Notes: generated by a model not told the origin, from the sequence alone. A DNA stretch of 64,000 nucleotides from Pseudoalteromonas atlantica (GCA_007988745.1 BJUT01000010.1:1-64000), one strand, 5' to 3'; numbered from the stretch's first letter, positions 36,620 through 44,959 are shown. Numbers and translations: made by a program.

Positions 36620-37573
36620 CTAGGGTGAATCGGGCCACTCTTGCTCGTTAATTATACCTTGCGCAATCAGGTTTTTTCTTAATTGGCTAATAGTGTGTTT
36701 TAACTCATCACGAATAAGCCTAATGGCAGGCGTTATAAGCTGGCGGCTAGGCAGTACTAACCACATTTCAGTGAGGGGGATTTTGTAATCAGGCATTAGC
36801 CTTTTTAGTCTGCCCGCTAATAAATCTTCAGCTACATCAATGGCCGATTTTTTGGCTATCCCGGTGCCATCAACACACCAACGCCTTACTATATCGCCAT
36901 CGTTCACGGCGCGGTCGCTGCTCATTTTAACCTTGTATTTTTGATTATCGTTATACAGCTCCCACCCATCATGCACTACCTCGTAGAGCTTATATAAAAG
37001 GGCATTATGATTCAGTAGGTCATCTGGCGTTAACGGCTCACCGTGCTTTTTAATGTACTCAGGCGAGGCGCATAGCACATGTGCAATGTTACAAATTTTA
37101 AAGCCGTATAAATTTAGCTCCTGTGCGGCCTCTTTAGTTAAGGCACGCAGCGCAACATCAATTCCATCACGGTAAAAATCAGCGCGACTGTCGCTTGCTT
37201 GTAAGCGCAGCGTCACTTCGCTGTGTTTATCCATAATATTATTTAGCAATACCCGCATAAGGTTGCGCCCCATTTCCGATGACACTGCTATTCGCACTTC
37301 ACCACTAATAGATTGCTGCTCCTCATGAATAAGCACTTGCCCTTGTTGCAATAAATCGAGAGCCTGCTGACACAGGGGTAAATACCGTTCCCCTTCAGGC
37401 GTGAGGCGAATTTGCCTTGTTGTGCGTACAAATATTTGTGCCCCAAGCGCCTGCTCTATTCGCTTTAACGAGACACTTGCAGCCGATGAGCTCATATCTA
37501 ATTGATTTGCAGCAGCTGTAATTGATTGCAGCTCAGCCACTTTGAGTAATACTTGTAAATCAGCTATTTTCAT
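36620..37573 (-). CDS. LysR family transcriptional regulator
   Basis: The 317-residue regulator has the N-terminal winged helix (LLKVAELQSITAAANQLDMSSSAASVSLKRIE) and a C-terminal periplasmic-binding-like effector domain (about 90-300). I placed the start at the ATG giving MKIADLQ; a TTG directly upstream would add only one residue. It is divergent from the DUF4437 gene across 141 bases, the typical arrangement of a LysR regulator and its target, with a TATAGCGCTATA palindrome in between. The effector is unknown. Confidence 0.9.
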   Translation of the reverse strand: MKIADLQVLLKVAELQSITAAANQLDMSSSAASVSLKRIEQALGAQIFVRTTRQIRLTPEGERYLPLCQQALDLLQQGQVLIHEEQQSISGEVRIAVSSEMGRNLMRVLLNNIMDKHSEVTLRLQASDSRADFYRDGIDVALRALTKEAAQELNLYGFKICNIAHVLCASPEYIKKHGEPLTPDDLLNHNALLYKLYEVVHDGWELYNDNQKYKVKMSSDRAVNDGDIVRRWCVDGTGIAKKSAIDVAEDLLAGRLKRLMPDYKIPLTEMWLVLPSRQLITPAIRLIRDELKHTISQLRKNLIAQGIINEQEWPDSP

Positions 37574-37684
37574 CAAACTCTCTTATTGCATAAACCAGCA
37601 TGCGTAACTATAGCGTTATTATCCACGTTTTTGCGAAAGTGTATTTAACTTATACCCATTTATTGACTGAATTTTAAGCCGTAC

Positions 37685-37696
37685 TATAGCGCTATA
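37685..37696. promoter_or_regulatory. Candidate operator palindrome between LysR and DUF4437 genes
   Basis: TATAGCGCTATA is a perfect 12-base palindrome located 22 bases upstream of the DUF4437 start. A TTGACT lies upstream at about 37663, so the palindrome may overlap the -10 region. Binding by the neighbouring LysR protein is an inference. Confidence 0.35.
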
Positions 37697-37717
37697 CCAA
37701 CTTAACGGAGCTTTTAA

Positions 37718-38539
37718 ATGAAATTTTTACTAAACGCATCAACTCTTGCACTGGTTGCAACACTTATATCAACGCCAGCCTCTGCAGAGCAAAGCACATC
37801 AAAAGTTGTTGCTGCAAGCAATATTGACTGGGGTTACTTAAACCCGCTACGTGGTGATAAAAGCCCTGGCGCTGCAGATTTATGGGGAAACCGCACAACC
37901 GACACCGCAACAGGCATGTTAGTACGCTTTAAAAAAGGCTTTGAATCTCCGCCGCACATTCACAACATTACTTACCGCGGTATCGTTATTGAAGGGCAAA
38001 TGCATAATGACGACCCAACAGCTGAAAAAATGTGGATGCCAGCGGGTTCGTTTTGGACACAACCTGCAGGTGAAAACCACACCACTGCAGCCAATGCTGA
38101 AACAAATTTAATTTACTTAGAAATCGACTCTGGGCCGTACTTAGTTAAACCAACTAATGCCCAGTTTGATAATGGTGAGCGCCCGTTAAACCTACATGCA
38201 GACAACATAGTATGGCTAAACAGCAGCGATTTAAACGACATTAACGTCCAAGGCGTTCAAACAGCCTACCTTTGGGGAAGTACAGCCGATATGAACGGCT
38301 CAATGATTAAACTTCCTGCCGGCTTTAAAGGTGAAATAAAAACAGATGCAAGCGAATTTCGTGCTGTTGTTATAGCCGGCGCCGTTGAGTACAACTCAAG
38401 CGAGCAAGATAAAGCGCAAAACCTAAGCGCAGGCAGCTATGTAGAATCAACCGGTAACTTTACCCACACGATTGAGAACACTAGCGACAAAACAGCCACT
38501 ATTTACATTCGTACTAACAGTAAGTACCAAGTAAATTAA
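37718..38539 (+). CDS. Secreted cupin protein, DUF4437 family
   Basis: The 273-residue protein has a signal peptide (1-23, ending ASA) and two cupin-like repeats. The first includes [19 protein letters not shown] with metal-type histidines and a later [10 protein letters not shown]; the second (about 160-270) has [14 protein letters not shown] but lacks clear metal histidines. DUF4437 proteins have no assigned function; some are compared with anti-ECF ChrR-like sensors. It is divergent from a LysR regulator and ends in a strong hairpin, so it is monocistronic. Confidence 0.83.
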   Translation: MKFLLNASTLALVATLISTPASAEQSTSKVVAASNIDWGYLNPLRGDKSPGAADLWGNRTTDTATGMLVRFKKGFESPPHIHNITYRGIVIEGQMHNDDPTAEKMWMPAGSFWTQPAGENHTTAANAETNLIYLEIDSGPYLVKPTNAQFDNGERPLNLHADNIVWLNSSDLNDINVQGVQTAYLWGSTADMNGSMIKLPAGFKGEIKTDASEFRAVVIAGAVEYNSSEQDKAQNLSAGSYVESTGNFTHTIENTSDKTATIYIRTNSKYQVN

Positions 38540-38547
38540 TTGGTTAA

Positions 38548-38575
38548 AGCCTCTAGCAAGCCATTGCTAGAGGCT
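38548..38575 (+). terminator. Hairpin after the DUF4437 gene
   Basis: A 12-bp perfect stem, AGCCTCTAGCAA with TTGCTAGAGGCT, around a 4-base loop, 8 bases past the stop. It is followed by ACTTATTT, a weak T-tract. Confidence 0.75.
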
Positions 38576-39079
38576 ACTTATTTAGACCCTAAACTCTCAT
38601 TAAACAAATACAGCAACTTCCCTTCCAAATACTAAGATACCTACATTAAAAATGTATACAAAACAATTAACTTGTTTCTGAGATTATAATTATAAGTTTA
38701 CAGGTCAAACTTTAAATGTATTAAAAATTAAGATAGTTAACTTAAGTTGAGGTACATAGTTTGAGGTAGTAGAGTTCAACTTTTAACTACGTAAGTTCAC
38801 TCTTAGCCAAGTCTAAAAAGTTCCAATTAAAGACTTTTAATTATCGTTGAGCCGCAGAGGCTTTGCCTATAACCAGCACTTAAGTACTAATAACGCATTT
38901 AATAACTTTGCCATAAACCCCTCTTCACGATTGAAAGAGTTTTAGCTCTAATATCTTCTTGCTATAAAACCCTCTTCGGCTTAGCTACTGAATAATTTGT
39001 CCGCTTCAAGTAAACAACTAGTCACCGAGTACAACTAATAATAAAGAGAAAAAACTGAGTCATTATCCATACGCAAAAT
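38576..39079. other. Long AT-rich intergenic region without a recognised gene
   Basis: Over 500 bases with no plausible reading frame in either direction. It has short internal repetition: CCCTCTTC occurs twice (about 38917 and 38970), both after runs like ATAAA. It may be a decayed region bordering the tRNA-adjacent accessory genes. I found no copy of the tRNA 3' end here, so there is no direct evidence of an integrated element. Confidence 0.45.
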
Positions 39080-39105
39080 AGCTCTTGTACAACTTAACAA
39101 GAGCT
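39080..39105 (-). terminator. Hairpin downstream of the orphan gene pair
   Basis: AGCTCTTGT pairs with ACAAGAGCT across 8 bases. On the - strand it is followed by ATTTTG. It lies about 75 bases beyond the end of the second orphan gene. Confidence 0.5.
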
Positions 39106-39181
39106 AGCTCACTTTAGGGCTGGAACTACAAACTTACTTAAAGTAATTACACATACCATTCATCATGCAATAGCAACATAT

Positions 39182-39583
39182 TTATCTATTGGGCTTTTTT
39201 GATACTAATTTTTGTAACCAATAACCATCGTGTTTTTCAAAAATATTTAGTCCTTCTTTGGTCATCACTAAAACATTATTACCTACTGTAGTATAGTAAT
39301 GTAGCTCTGGATCAATAGATATAATTGCATGTAAAGTTCCAATCAAATCATCTGAGAGAAACCTTTCTAAAGTACTTGCGTCTTTGAGCCCTAAAGTAAT
39401 GTAATCATAAAGCTGCTTAGTTGTTACATCGGATTCCAACTTTTTTACAGAAGCGTCAGCTACACCCACACAGTGAGTATAGAACTCCATACCTAGCATA
39501 GATTGTTTGTTTTCACACAATGACAAGTCTGAAAACTGTGCAAAACATGTACTTGGTAAAAGTAAAATTAATAATTTTTTCAT
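39182..39583 (-). CDS. Orphan secreted protein (second gene of a two-gene cassette)
   Basis: I do not recognise this 133-residue protein. It has a short signal peptide (about 1-15, ending CFA), so it is probably periplasmic, and two cysteines after cleavage (in SLCENK and THCVGVADA) that could form a disulfide. The motif CVGVADA faintly recalls the GVADA segment of Rap1a/Tai-type immunity proteins, but the spacing differs. Its ATG overlaps the upstream gene's stop by 4 bases, so the two are translationally coupled. Confidence 0.65.
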   Translation of the reverse strand: MKKLLILLLPSTCFAQFSDLSLCENKQSMLGMEFYTHCVGVADASVKKLESDVTTKQLYDYITLGLKDASTLERFLSDDLIGTLHAIISIDPELHYYTTVGNNVLVMTKEGLNIFEKHDGYWLQKLVSKKPNR

Positions 39584-40104
39584 CGAGCCACCTGATAACG
39601 TTCTTCAATATTCCAGCTTCTCCAATCGGCAAATAACTTCTCAAACTGCCTTGGACTTTGCGCAAAGCCATCCTCAATAGCTTGTATATCCCACATTGTT
39701 TTAATCTGAACACCTGTACTTAACGCATTTAAAACAGCTGCCGTTTTGAATGCCGGTATGCCCGTTTTTACCTCTAAAGCTTCTCCTATAGAATCTGCTG
39801 AGGCTTCAGTCATAAAAGCAGCTTTTGATAAATCAGAGGTAGGATCAGCAGCAGATAATATTTTGGGTATAGCCTTCTCACTAATTAACTTAGTTAAATC
39901 TTTGTACAGAGCAATTTTTATTAAATTACATCGCTGGCGACTGTTTACGATGAAACTATATTGTGTTTTAGATAGCTTAGCTCCAGACAACATATCTGCG
40001 CTCGTTGCAATAGCAACACACCCCATAACTGTCGTAGTATCAGCGCTTCTGATTTTTTCACGTAAAACACCGATATTTCGTTCTATCATAATTTTATTTG
40101 ACAT
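39580..40104 (-). CDS. Orphan cytoplasmic protein (first gene of a two-gene cassette)
   Basis: A 174-residue protein of unknown function without signal peptide or membrane segment. It is helical in appearance and Ala/Ser-rich in the middle (AADPTSDLSKAAFMTEASAD), with an aromatic C-terminus (LFADWRSWNIEERYQ). I cannot assign a family. Its stop overlaps the start of the secreted partner gene. The gene pair lies about 170 bases from the 3' end of tRNA-Ile2, a common site for accessory DNA. An alternative start is possible, but the ATG chosen has GAGGGAATG just upstream. Confidence 0.6.
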   Translation of the reverse strand: MSNKIMIERNIGVLREKIRSADTTTVMGCVAIATSADMLSGAKLSKTQYSFIVNSRQRCNLIKIALYKDLTKLISEKAIPKILSAADPTSDLSKAAFMTEASADSIGEALEVKTGIPAFKTAAVLNALSTGVQIKTMWDIQAIEDGFAQSPRQFEKLFADWRSWNIEERYQVAR

Positions 40105-40273
40105 AACATTCCCTCGTTTATTAAAAACAAAAAGGGTACATTAATTTTTGATTATATTCTAGGCTCGAATTTATATGAAACCAGAACAAGCATAGAAATT
40201 TATCTATTGCTATTAAAACTATTATCACAGGGTAATTCGGTTAGTAGGTATTTACTTGGAAAGCTTGTAAAAG

Positions 40274-40350
40274 TGGTGGCCCCTCCCAGACTCGAACTGG
40301 GGACCTAACGATTATGAGTCGTGTGCTCTAACCAACTGAGCTAAGGGGCC
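40274..40350 (-). tRNA. tRNA-Ile2 (anticodon CAT, lysidine-modified type)
   Basis: The cloverleaf runs from 40350 to 40274 and includes an encoded CCA. The acceptor stem GGCCCCT/AGGGGCC and the anticodon loop CTCATAA match E. coli ileX-type tRNA-Ile2 rather than elongator tRNA-Met, so the CAU anticodon should be converted by TilS to read AUA. The T-arm is CCCAG TTCGAGT CTGGG. The first pair of the anticodon stem (27-43) is C-U, a mismatch. The gene stands alone. Confidence 0.93.
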
Positions 40351-40619
40351 AACTTTGTATAACTACGAGGTAGTTAATTTTTGAAGCGTTTAGCCACTGA
40401 GCGACTAAAGCGGGTTGCAGTATAAAAAGTTTTTTAAGGCTTGTCACTAGCAAAAACCTTTATTTTAACAATCAGTAAGCTGACTGCTTAAATAGTAATC
40501 TTTTTGCATGCGAATAGGCAGGAAATAACAGAAAAATAAACACAGAAGTATGTAAGCCGCTTTTTTACAATTTTAATAACTATAAAAAAGTGGCCGGCTC
40601 ACATTGAACACACCACACA
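40351..40619. other. Intergenic region upstream of tRNA-Ile2
   Basis: About 270 bases between the tRNA and the small Pmp3-like gene. The tRNA promoter should lie here on the - strand. I see no further gene. Confidence 0.4.
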
Positions 40620-40778
40620 TTATTTTTTAGCAATAATGTAGATAGCGTGAATTAAACCAGGGAAGTAACCCAGTAAAGTTAGTAAAATATTTAGCCAAAA
40701 GTGCATACCTAAACCAACTTGTAAAAATACACCCAGTGGCGGTAATAAAATCGACAATATTATACGAATGATATCCAT
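40620..40778 (-). CDS. Small membrane protein, YqaE/Pmp3 family
   Basis: A 52-residue protein with two hydrophobic segments, LSILLPPLGVFLQVGLG and ILLTLLGYFPGLIHAIYII, and the ending AKK. The LPPLGV and GYFPGLIHA motifs are diagnostic for the Pmp3/YqaE (UPF0057) family of stress-induced membrane proteins. An AAAGGAGC ribosome site precedes the ATG. It is the next gene downstream of the BON-domain gene, in the same direction, separated by a terminator. Confidence 0.9.
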   Translation of the reverse strand: MDIIRIILSILLPPLGVFLQVGLGMHFWLNILLTLLGYFPGLIHAIYIIAKK

Positions 40779-40805
40779 GTTGTAGCTCCTTTAAAAATGA
40801 CAAGC

Positions 40806-40832
40806 AAAAAGCCCAGCTAAGCTGGGCTTTTT
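40806..40832 (-). terminator. Terminator of the BON-domain gene
   Basis: A perfect 12-bp stem, AAAAAGCCCAGC with GCTGGGCTTTTT, across TAA. T-tracts occur on both strands. It lies 11 bases after the BON gene stop. Confidence 0.92.
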
Positions 40833-40843
40833 AGTATAGTGTA

Positions 40844-41410
40844 TTATTCAGCAACAATAGTTAGTTCATCTACTACGTCACGAACATCTTCAGCATTTTT
40901 AGCGATTTTTACTGCTAACTGCTTTTCAGCTTCTGTTTCAACAGAACCTTTAAGTTTTACTATACCGTTGTCGGTATCAACGTCGATATCTGTACCGTCA
41001 ACTTCTGAGTCAAATAAGAAACGTGTAGTAATTACTGTGGTGATTTTAGCGTCAGTTAAGTCGTTATCGTCATCATCCATAGTGTCACGATCTTTGTCGT
41101 CCATATCCATGTTTTTCACAACAGTTAGGTTGTTTTCTACATCAGATACGCCATCTAGGCTAATTACAAGTTCTTCAGCTAGCTCTTTATCAAGGTCGCT
41201 GTTTACTTTACCTGTAAGTACTACCTTGCCATTTTTTACATCAGTGTTAATGTCAAAGTTGTTTAGATTAGTGTTCATAAGAAGCACTGTTTCTGCCTTA
41301 CCATCAATCCAAGCATCTTTACTTTCATTTTCCCAAGTGCCCGCTTGAGCACCCATAGCTGTAGTACCTAGAACTAAAGTCGCAATCATAGATTTGTTGA
41401 ATGTTTTCAT
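40844..41410 (-). CDS. Periplasmic BON-domain protein (OsmY-like)
   Basis: The 188-residue protein has a signal peptide (about 1-23, ending AQA) and two BON domains (about 35-100 and 120-188), each with the KNGKVVLTGKV or DNGIVKLKGSV beta pattern. Between them is a very acidic linker (MDMDDKDRDTMDDDDND). BON proteins such as OsmY protect the envelope under osmotic stress or act as chaperones. I chose the ATG with AAGGAG 7 bases upstream; a longer frame adding nine residues lacks a ribosome site and would disturb the signal peptide. Confidence 0.88.
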   Translation of the reverse strand: MKTFNKSMIATLVLGTTAMGAQAGTWENESKDAWIDGKAETVLLMNTNLNNFDINTDVKNGKVVLTGKVNSDLDKELAEELVISLDGVSDVENNLTVVKNMDMDDKDRDTMDDDDNDLTDAKITTVITTRFLFDSEVDGTDIDVDTDNGIVKLKGSVETEAEKQLAVKIAKNAEDVRDVVDELTIVAE

Positions 41411-41727
41411 AATCTTTCTCCTTTTGATTAAAGACACTTTTGTATATGCGAGCTTTAGGCCAACTTTATTAATACTTTAAATTCATGGGGTTAGCTGTTT
41501 TATTGGGTATAAATAAAAATACCTCCGAGTAAACATTTACAGGCTATTAGGTAAAACTTTCTTAAGTGGTGAAAATAACGATTATATTGCTGTTTTGGTT
41601 AATCTATCGTTAATATAATAAATTAAGCGGAGTTATTAAAATAATAAGCCATTGATATATAGATAGTTAAGTTTTGGTACAGCACTTGCTATGTATAGTG
41701 GTAACTCATATAAAAAGGATTATTCCC
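41411..41727. other. Divergent promoter region of the BON and LiaF-like genes
   Basis: About 315 very AT-rich bases between two divergent genes. It should contain both promoters. I see no operator palindrome of note and no gene. Confidence 0.4.
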
Positions 41728-42384
41728 ATGTCTGTAAAAATTGAAGACCGCCCAATAGAGCAAGTTCGCGAACAAGTGATAGACCAACTTATTTATAACT
41801 ACAGCCATGGCGTTATTTCAGCTGAAGCCTTTGAAAGGCGTTTAGACAGTGCAATGGAAGCAACCGATAATACTGCGTTACTTAATTTAGTAGAGGATTT
41901 AACCCTTACTACAGATACCCAGTACAGTGCTCAAAAGCAAACGCAATTTGCCCCTAATTACAGTGCCCAACAAGCGGATGAAGAAAACTTAACACTGCGA
42001 AGCATTTTAGGCTCAAGCGAGCGTAGCGGCCAATGGGTGGTGCCTAAAGATATTTATATTCAAAACTATATGGGGTCGATTGTTTTAGATTTTACTGATG
42101 CTATTTTTGCCCACCAACATGTTACCGTGCATGTAAATTGTATTTTTGGCAGCGAAGAAATTTACGTACCAGAGCACGTTAATGTAGTTTCTAAAATGTT
42201 TTGTATATTAGGTAGTTTTGAAAACAAAACGGTGTCGCTTAATAAGCGCCAAGGCCCCACAATTAACCTAGAAGGTAAAACAGTTTTAGGTTCGGTGGAG
42301 GTAAAAGTTAAACGCACCATTAAAGAAAAGTTTGTGAGTTTTGCTAATGATTTAAAGGCCCAGCTTGGGGTGAGTAATAAATAA
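41728..42384 (+). CDS. LiaF-like protein: DUF1707 (SHOCT-like) plus cell-wall-active antibiotic response domain
   Basis: The 218-residue protein begins with a helical DUF1707-type domain (IEQVREQVIDQLIYNYSHGVISAEAFERRLDSAMEA) and ends with a beta-helical LiaF C-terminal (DUF2154-like) domain (NYMGSIVLDF, CIFGSEEIYVP, CILGSFENK, KTVLGSVEVK). No membrane segment is seen. LiaF in Gram-positives restrains the LiaRS envelope-stress system; no LiaRS pair lies here, so the function is open. I start at the ATG after AAAAAGGATT; an 18-residue upstream extension from TTG looks spurious. Confidence 0.82.
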   Translation: MSVKIEDRPIEQVREQVIDQLIYNYSHGVISAEAFERRLDSAMEATDNTALLNLVEDLTLTTDTQYSAQKQTQFAPNYSAQQADEENLTLRSILGSSERSGQWVVPKDIYIQNYMGSIVLDFTDAIFAHQHVTVHVNCIFGSEEIYVPEHVNVVSKMFCILGSFENKTVSLNKRQGPTINLEGKTVLGSVEVKVKRTIKEKFVSFANDLKAQLGVSNK

Positions 42385-42404
42385 TACGGGTAAAAACACA
42401 ATGG

Positions 42405-42434
42405 GTAGAAAAGCCATATTATGCGCTTTTCTAC
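42405..42434. terminator. Bidirectional terminator between convergent genes
   Basis: GTAGAAAAGC pairs with GCTTTTCTAC across a 10-base loop, between the LiaF-like gene and the convergent VOC gene. T-runs lie within the stem. Confidence 0.65.
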
Positions 42435-42454
42435 ACCGTTGTTTACTGCCTATT

Positions 42455-42871
42455 TTATAAGTCGTTATTACGCTCGCTTGGAATGTCACTCATATACTGC
42501 ACAAACTCAACCTCGAATCCTGCTGGGTCTAAGTAATATACGTTTTTTCTAAATGGGTTTTCTGCACCCTCTTTATCAATGCTAAATCCGGCGTGTTTTA
42601 AGCGCTGTATAACAGCGTCTAGGTTGTTTGTAACGTAGGCAAAGTGAGCCAGTCCGACTTGGTGCCCTGCCAAATCTCTGTTTTTATGCTCGCCATTATC
42701 GCTTATAGCAATGTAATGGTTATCGTCGCCAAAATGTACCCAGCGCTTAGGTTTGCCATACCAGGTGTTATGCCCTTCACTTCTAATTGACCAATAAGGA
42801 AAGGCTGCTTGGTAAAATTTAAGCATGGCATTTATATCGTTTACTACTAAATGTACGTGTTCTAATTTCAT
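42455..42871 (-). CDS. VOC family protein (glyoxalase/bleomycin resistance/dioxygenase fold)
   Basis: The 138-residue protein has the vicinal oxygen chelate fold: MKLEHVHLVVNDINAMLKFY at the start, a central GLAHFAYVTNNLDAVIQRL, and YYLDPAGFEVEFVQ at the end. Metal-type positions His6, His in AHFAY and Glu in FEVEF are kept. The substrate is not predictable. The gene is monocistronic. Confidence 0.85.
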   Translation of the reverse strand: MKLEHVHLVVNDINAMLKFYQAAFPYWSIRSEGHNTWYGKPKRWVHFGDDNHYIAISDNGEHKNRDLAGHQVGLAHFAYVTNNLDAVIQRLKHAGFSIDKEGAENPFRKNVYYLDPAGFEVEFVQYMSDIPSERNNDL

Positions 42872-42979
42872 TATTATTTACCCTAGTTGAATGCTTAAAC
42901 ACAAGATAAAACCTCAAGCTAACTTTAGGTAAAGCACTTTTTTTACTTTTTAGTATTATTGGCGTGTATTGCCCTTGTA

Positions 42980-43112
42980 AGATTAATTTTTACAACAGTA
43001 TGTTTGCTAGCAGGACGCGGAAGCTTTGCTTCATGGAAGTTATTGAGCCCCCAAGGCTTCGCACTTCGCGCTGTGATTAAGTTGCCCTTCGGTTGAACAA
43101 ATTTCAATCCAT
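42980..43112. repeat. Diverged copy E of the intergenic element family
   Basis: The right part (GAGCCCCCAAGG...GTGATTAAG...GGTTGAACAAATTTCAATCC) aligns with the right part of the 24899-25167 element (TAGCCCACTAGG...ACGATTAAA...AGTTAGAACAAATTTTAATCC) with many substitutions. The left part (GTAAGATTAATTTTTACAACAGTATGTTTG) resembles its left end. There is no gene in this 400-base gap. Confidence 0.55.
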
Positions 43113-43198
43113 ACACGCCAACATGTCTTAGATACGAATAAATTTACATGCATTTCAAGGCCGTACAAAAAACGCACAAAAGTATTTGGGGTTTATTG

Positions 43199-43226
43199 TT
43201 TACTTTATGGCAAAAGTCGCTAAAAT
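43199..43226 (+). promoter_or_regulatory. Predicted suhB promoter
   Basis: TTTACT (43199-43204) and TAAAAT (43221-43226) are separated by 16 bases, about 45 bases before the chosen start codon. Confidence 0.45.
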
Positions 43227-43275
43227 ACGCCGGCTTAAATATATAAACGTTCTTTTACAACCCAAAGGTAATACC

Positions 43276-44079
43276 ATGCATCCAATGTTAAACATTGCGG
43301 TTCGCGCTGCGCGCAACGCAGGCAAAATTTTACTTCGCGCAAGTGAAGATTTATCAAAAGTTGAAATTCAACAAAAAGGCACTAACGACTTAGTGACTAA
43401 CATTGATAAAGAAGCCGAAGCCGCAATTCGTGATACAATTTTAAAATCTTACCCTGATCACTGCATTGTTGGTGAAGAACTAGGTGAGCACAAAGGCAAA
43501 GATGCAGATTACCAATGGATTGTTGACCCGCTTGATGGCACAACTAACTTCATCAAGGGTATCCCTCATTTCGCGGTTTCTATCGCACTTAAAGTAAAAG
43601 GTCGTTTAGACCAAGCTGTAATTTATGATCCAATTCGTGGCGAGCTTTTCACTGCATCTCGTGGTCAAGGCGCACAGCTAAACAGCAAGCGTTTACGCGT
43701 TACTAAAACCGTAGAATTAGCTGGTTCAATTTTAGCAACAGGCTTCCCTTTCAAACAAAAACATCACTTAGATGCATACACAGACGCGTTTAAAGCATTG
43801 TTTACACAAACTGCTGATATTCGTCGTGCAGGTTCTGCAGCGCTAGATATGGCGTATGTAGCTGCGGGCCGTGTTGATGGCTTTTTTGAAATTGGTTTAA
43901 AACCGTGGGACACAGCAGCAGGCGAGTTACTTGTAAAAGAAGCTGGCGGCATGGTTGTTGATTTTGCAGGTGGCGTTAACTACAACAATAGCGGTAACAT
44001 TATTTGTGGTGCACCTAAGCTTACGCAAGCAATTATCCGTGAAATTCGCCCAGTATTACCTGAAGCGTTACTTCGCTAA
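43276..44079 (+). CDS. suhB: Inositol-1-monophosphatase / Nus factor SuhB
   Basis: SuhB is a Mg-dependent inositol monophosphatase that in E. coli also takes part in rRNA antitermination and ribosome assembly. The 267-residue length equals E. coli. I start at the ATG giving MHPMLNIAVRAARNAGKI, which aligns with E. coli (MHPMLNIAVRAARKAG). A longer frame from 43186 would add 30 unrelated residues across the promoter. Motifs GEELGEH, DPLDGTTNFIKGIPHF and the late WDTAAGELLVKEAGG are intact. Confidence 0.95.
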   Translation: MHPMLNIAVRAARNAGKILLRASEDLSKVEIQQKGTNDLVTNIDKEAEAAIRDTILKSYPDHCIVGEELGEHKGKDADYQWIVDPLDGTTNFIKGIPHFAVSIALKVKGRLDQAVIYDPIRGELFTASRGQGAQLNSKRLRVTKTVELAGSILATGFPFKQKHHLDAYTDAFKALFTQTADIRRAGSAALDMAYVAAGRVDGFFEIGLKPWDTAAGELLVKEAGGMVVDFAGGVNYNNSGNIICGAPKLTQAIIREIRPVLPEALLR

Positions 44080-44102
44080 TAAAGTGCATGTAACCCTATT
44101 AT

Positions 44103-44129
44103 AAAAAAGGAGCCTATGGCTCCTTTTTT
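44103..44129. terminator. Bidirectional terminator after suhB
   Basis: AAAAAAGGAGCC pairs with GGCTCCTTTTTT across TAT. It lies between suhB (+) and the convergent binding-protein gene (-) and has T-tracts on both strands. Confidence 0.93.
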
Positions 44130-44132
44130 GTT

Positions 44133-44942
44133 TTAAAAGTAAGGGTTATCGAGCTTTAGCTCCGTGGTATAACCTTTTGTAAAAGGGAGAGAGTTTATGT
44201 CTTTTGCAAAATACTCATCAAATAACGCATCAAACTCTCCGCTGTTTTGCATGTTTTGCAACCCAAGCTCTATGGCTTGCGCTAAAGCTGGCTTACTACT
44301 TACAACAAAATAATAAATACCGGTGGGATAACTAATAAATAAATTAGGCACAATAACTAAGTTACTCTGCGCATTGGCAACAAGCTCAGAATTAACTTCG
44401 ATAAATGAGCGAGGAAAGTAATCGATTCTGCCCCGGCTAGTAAGCGTAAACATAGCTTGATAGTTACTCAGCGGCCTTACATGTAAGCCGTTATAGGCCA
44501 TTATTTTTGTATCTGGCCAATCATGCCCTTGCACTGCCGAGAGCTCACTTAATTGCGCCAAAGTGGTAATGCCTTTAAATTTTTCGACATTTTTTTTACT
44601 GGTTAATAAAACGCGCTTACCTATAAAGCCTTTAAATAGCGGGACTTTAACGGCTATTGCCCGTGCCTCTCGTTCTGGGCTGCTCATGCTCCAATAAACA
44701 TCTAACTCTGTTTTATCTAGCTCAATCAGGTCACGCTGTTGCTGTAAGCTCACTGGCTGCATTTTTATGTCTACAGGGTAATTAGCCCGCTCTAGGGCTC
44801 GTGTTAATAGCTCACTTAGGTATTCTTCACGGGCATTTTGCACACTTTGCTTTTGAGCAACATTAACAATTTCTACCCCTTGCACAAAAAAACTAACCGC
44901 AAATAAAGCAAACCCACCAACAACTACTTTTAATGGCAACAT
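44133..44942 (-). CDS. Periplasmic solute-binding protein (SBP family 3-like)
   Basis: The 269-residue protein has a signal peptide (about 1-22) and a fold of the bacterial extracellular solute-binding type (transporter substrate-binding domain; YLSELLTRALERANYPVDI, LDVYWSMSSPER, GRIDYFPRS, FDALFDEYF). No ABC permease or ATPase gene lies nearby. Instead it begins 17 bases after the EAL-CBS-GGDEF gene. That suggests it serves as a ligand sensor, or in an unrelated envelope role, rather than in uptake. Confidence 0.8.
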   Translation of the reverse strand: MLPLKVVVGGFALFAVSFFVQGVEIVNVAQKQSVQNAREEYLSELLTRALERANYPVDIKMQPVSLQQQRDLIELDKTELDVYWSMSSPEREARAIAVKVPLFKGFIGKRVLLTSKKNVEKFKGITTLAQLSELSAVQGHDWPDTKIMAYNGLHVRPLSNYQAMFTLTSRGRIDYFPRSFIEVNSELVANAQSNLVIVPNLFISYPTGIYYFVVSSKPALAQAIELGLQNMQNSGEFDALFDEYFAKDINSLPFTKGYTTELKLDNPYF

Positions 44943-44959
44943 AATAATTACCTATTTTT

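Noticed and set aside
38576..40273. Possible integrated island at tRNA-Ile2
   Set aside because: No integrase gene and no direct repeat of the tRNA 3' end were found in the adjacent region, so only an accessory gene pair is reported.
43186..43275. Longer N-terminus of suhB
   Set aside because: The extension has no similarity to SuhB and crosses the predicted promoter; the ATG at 43276 matches the family start exactly.
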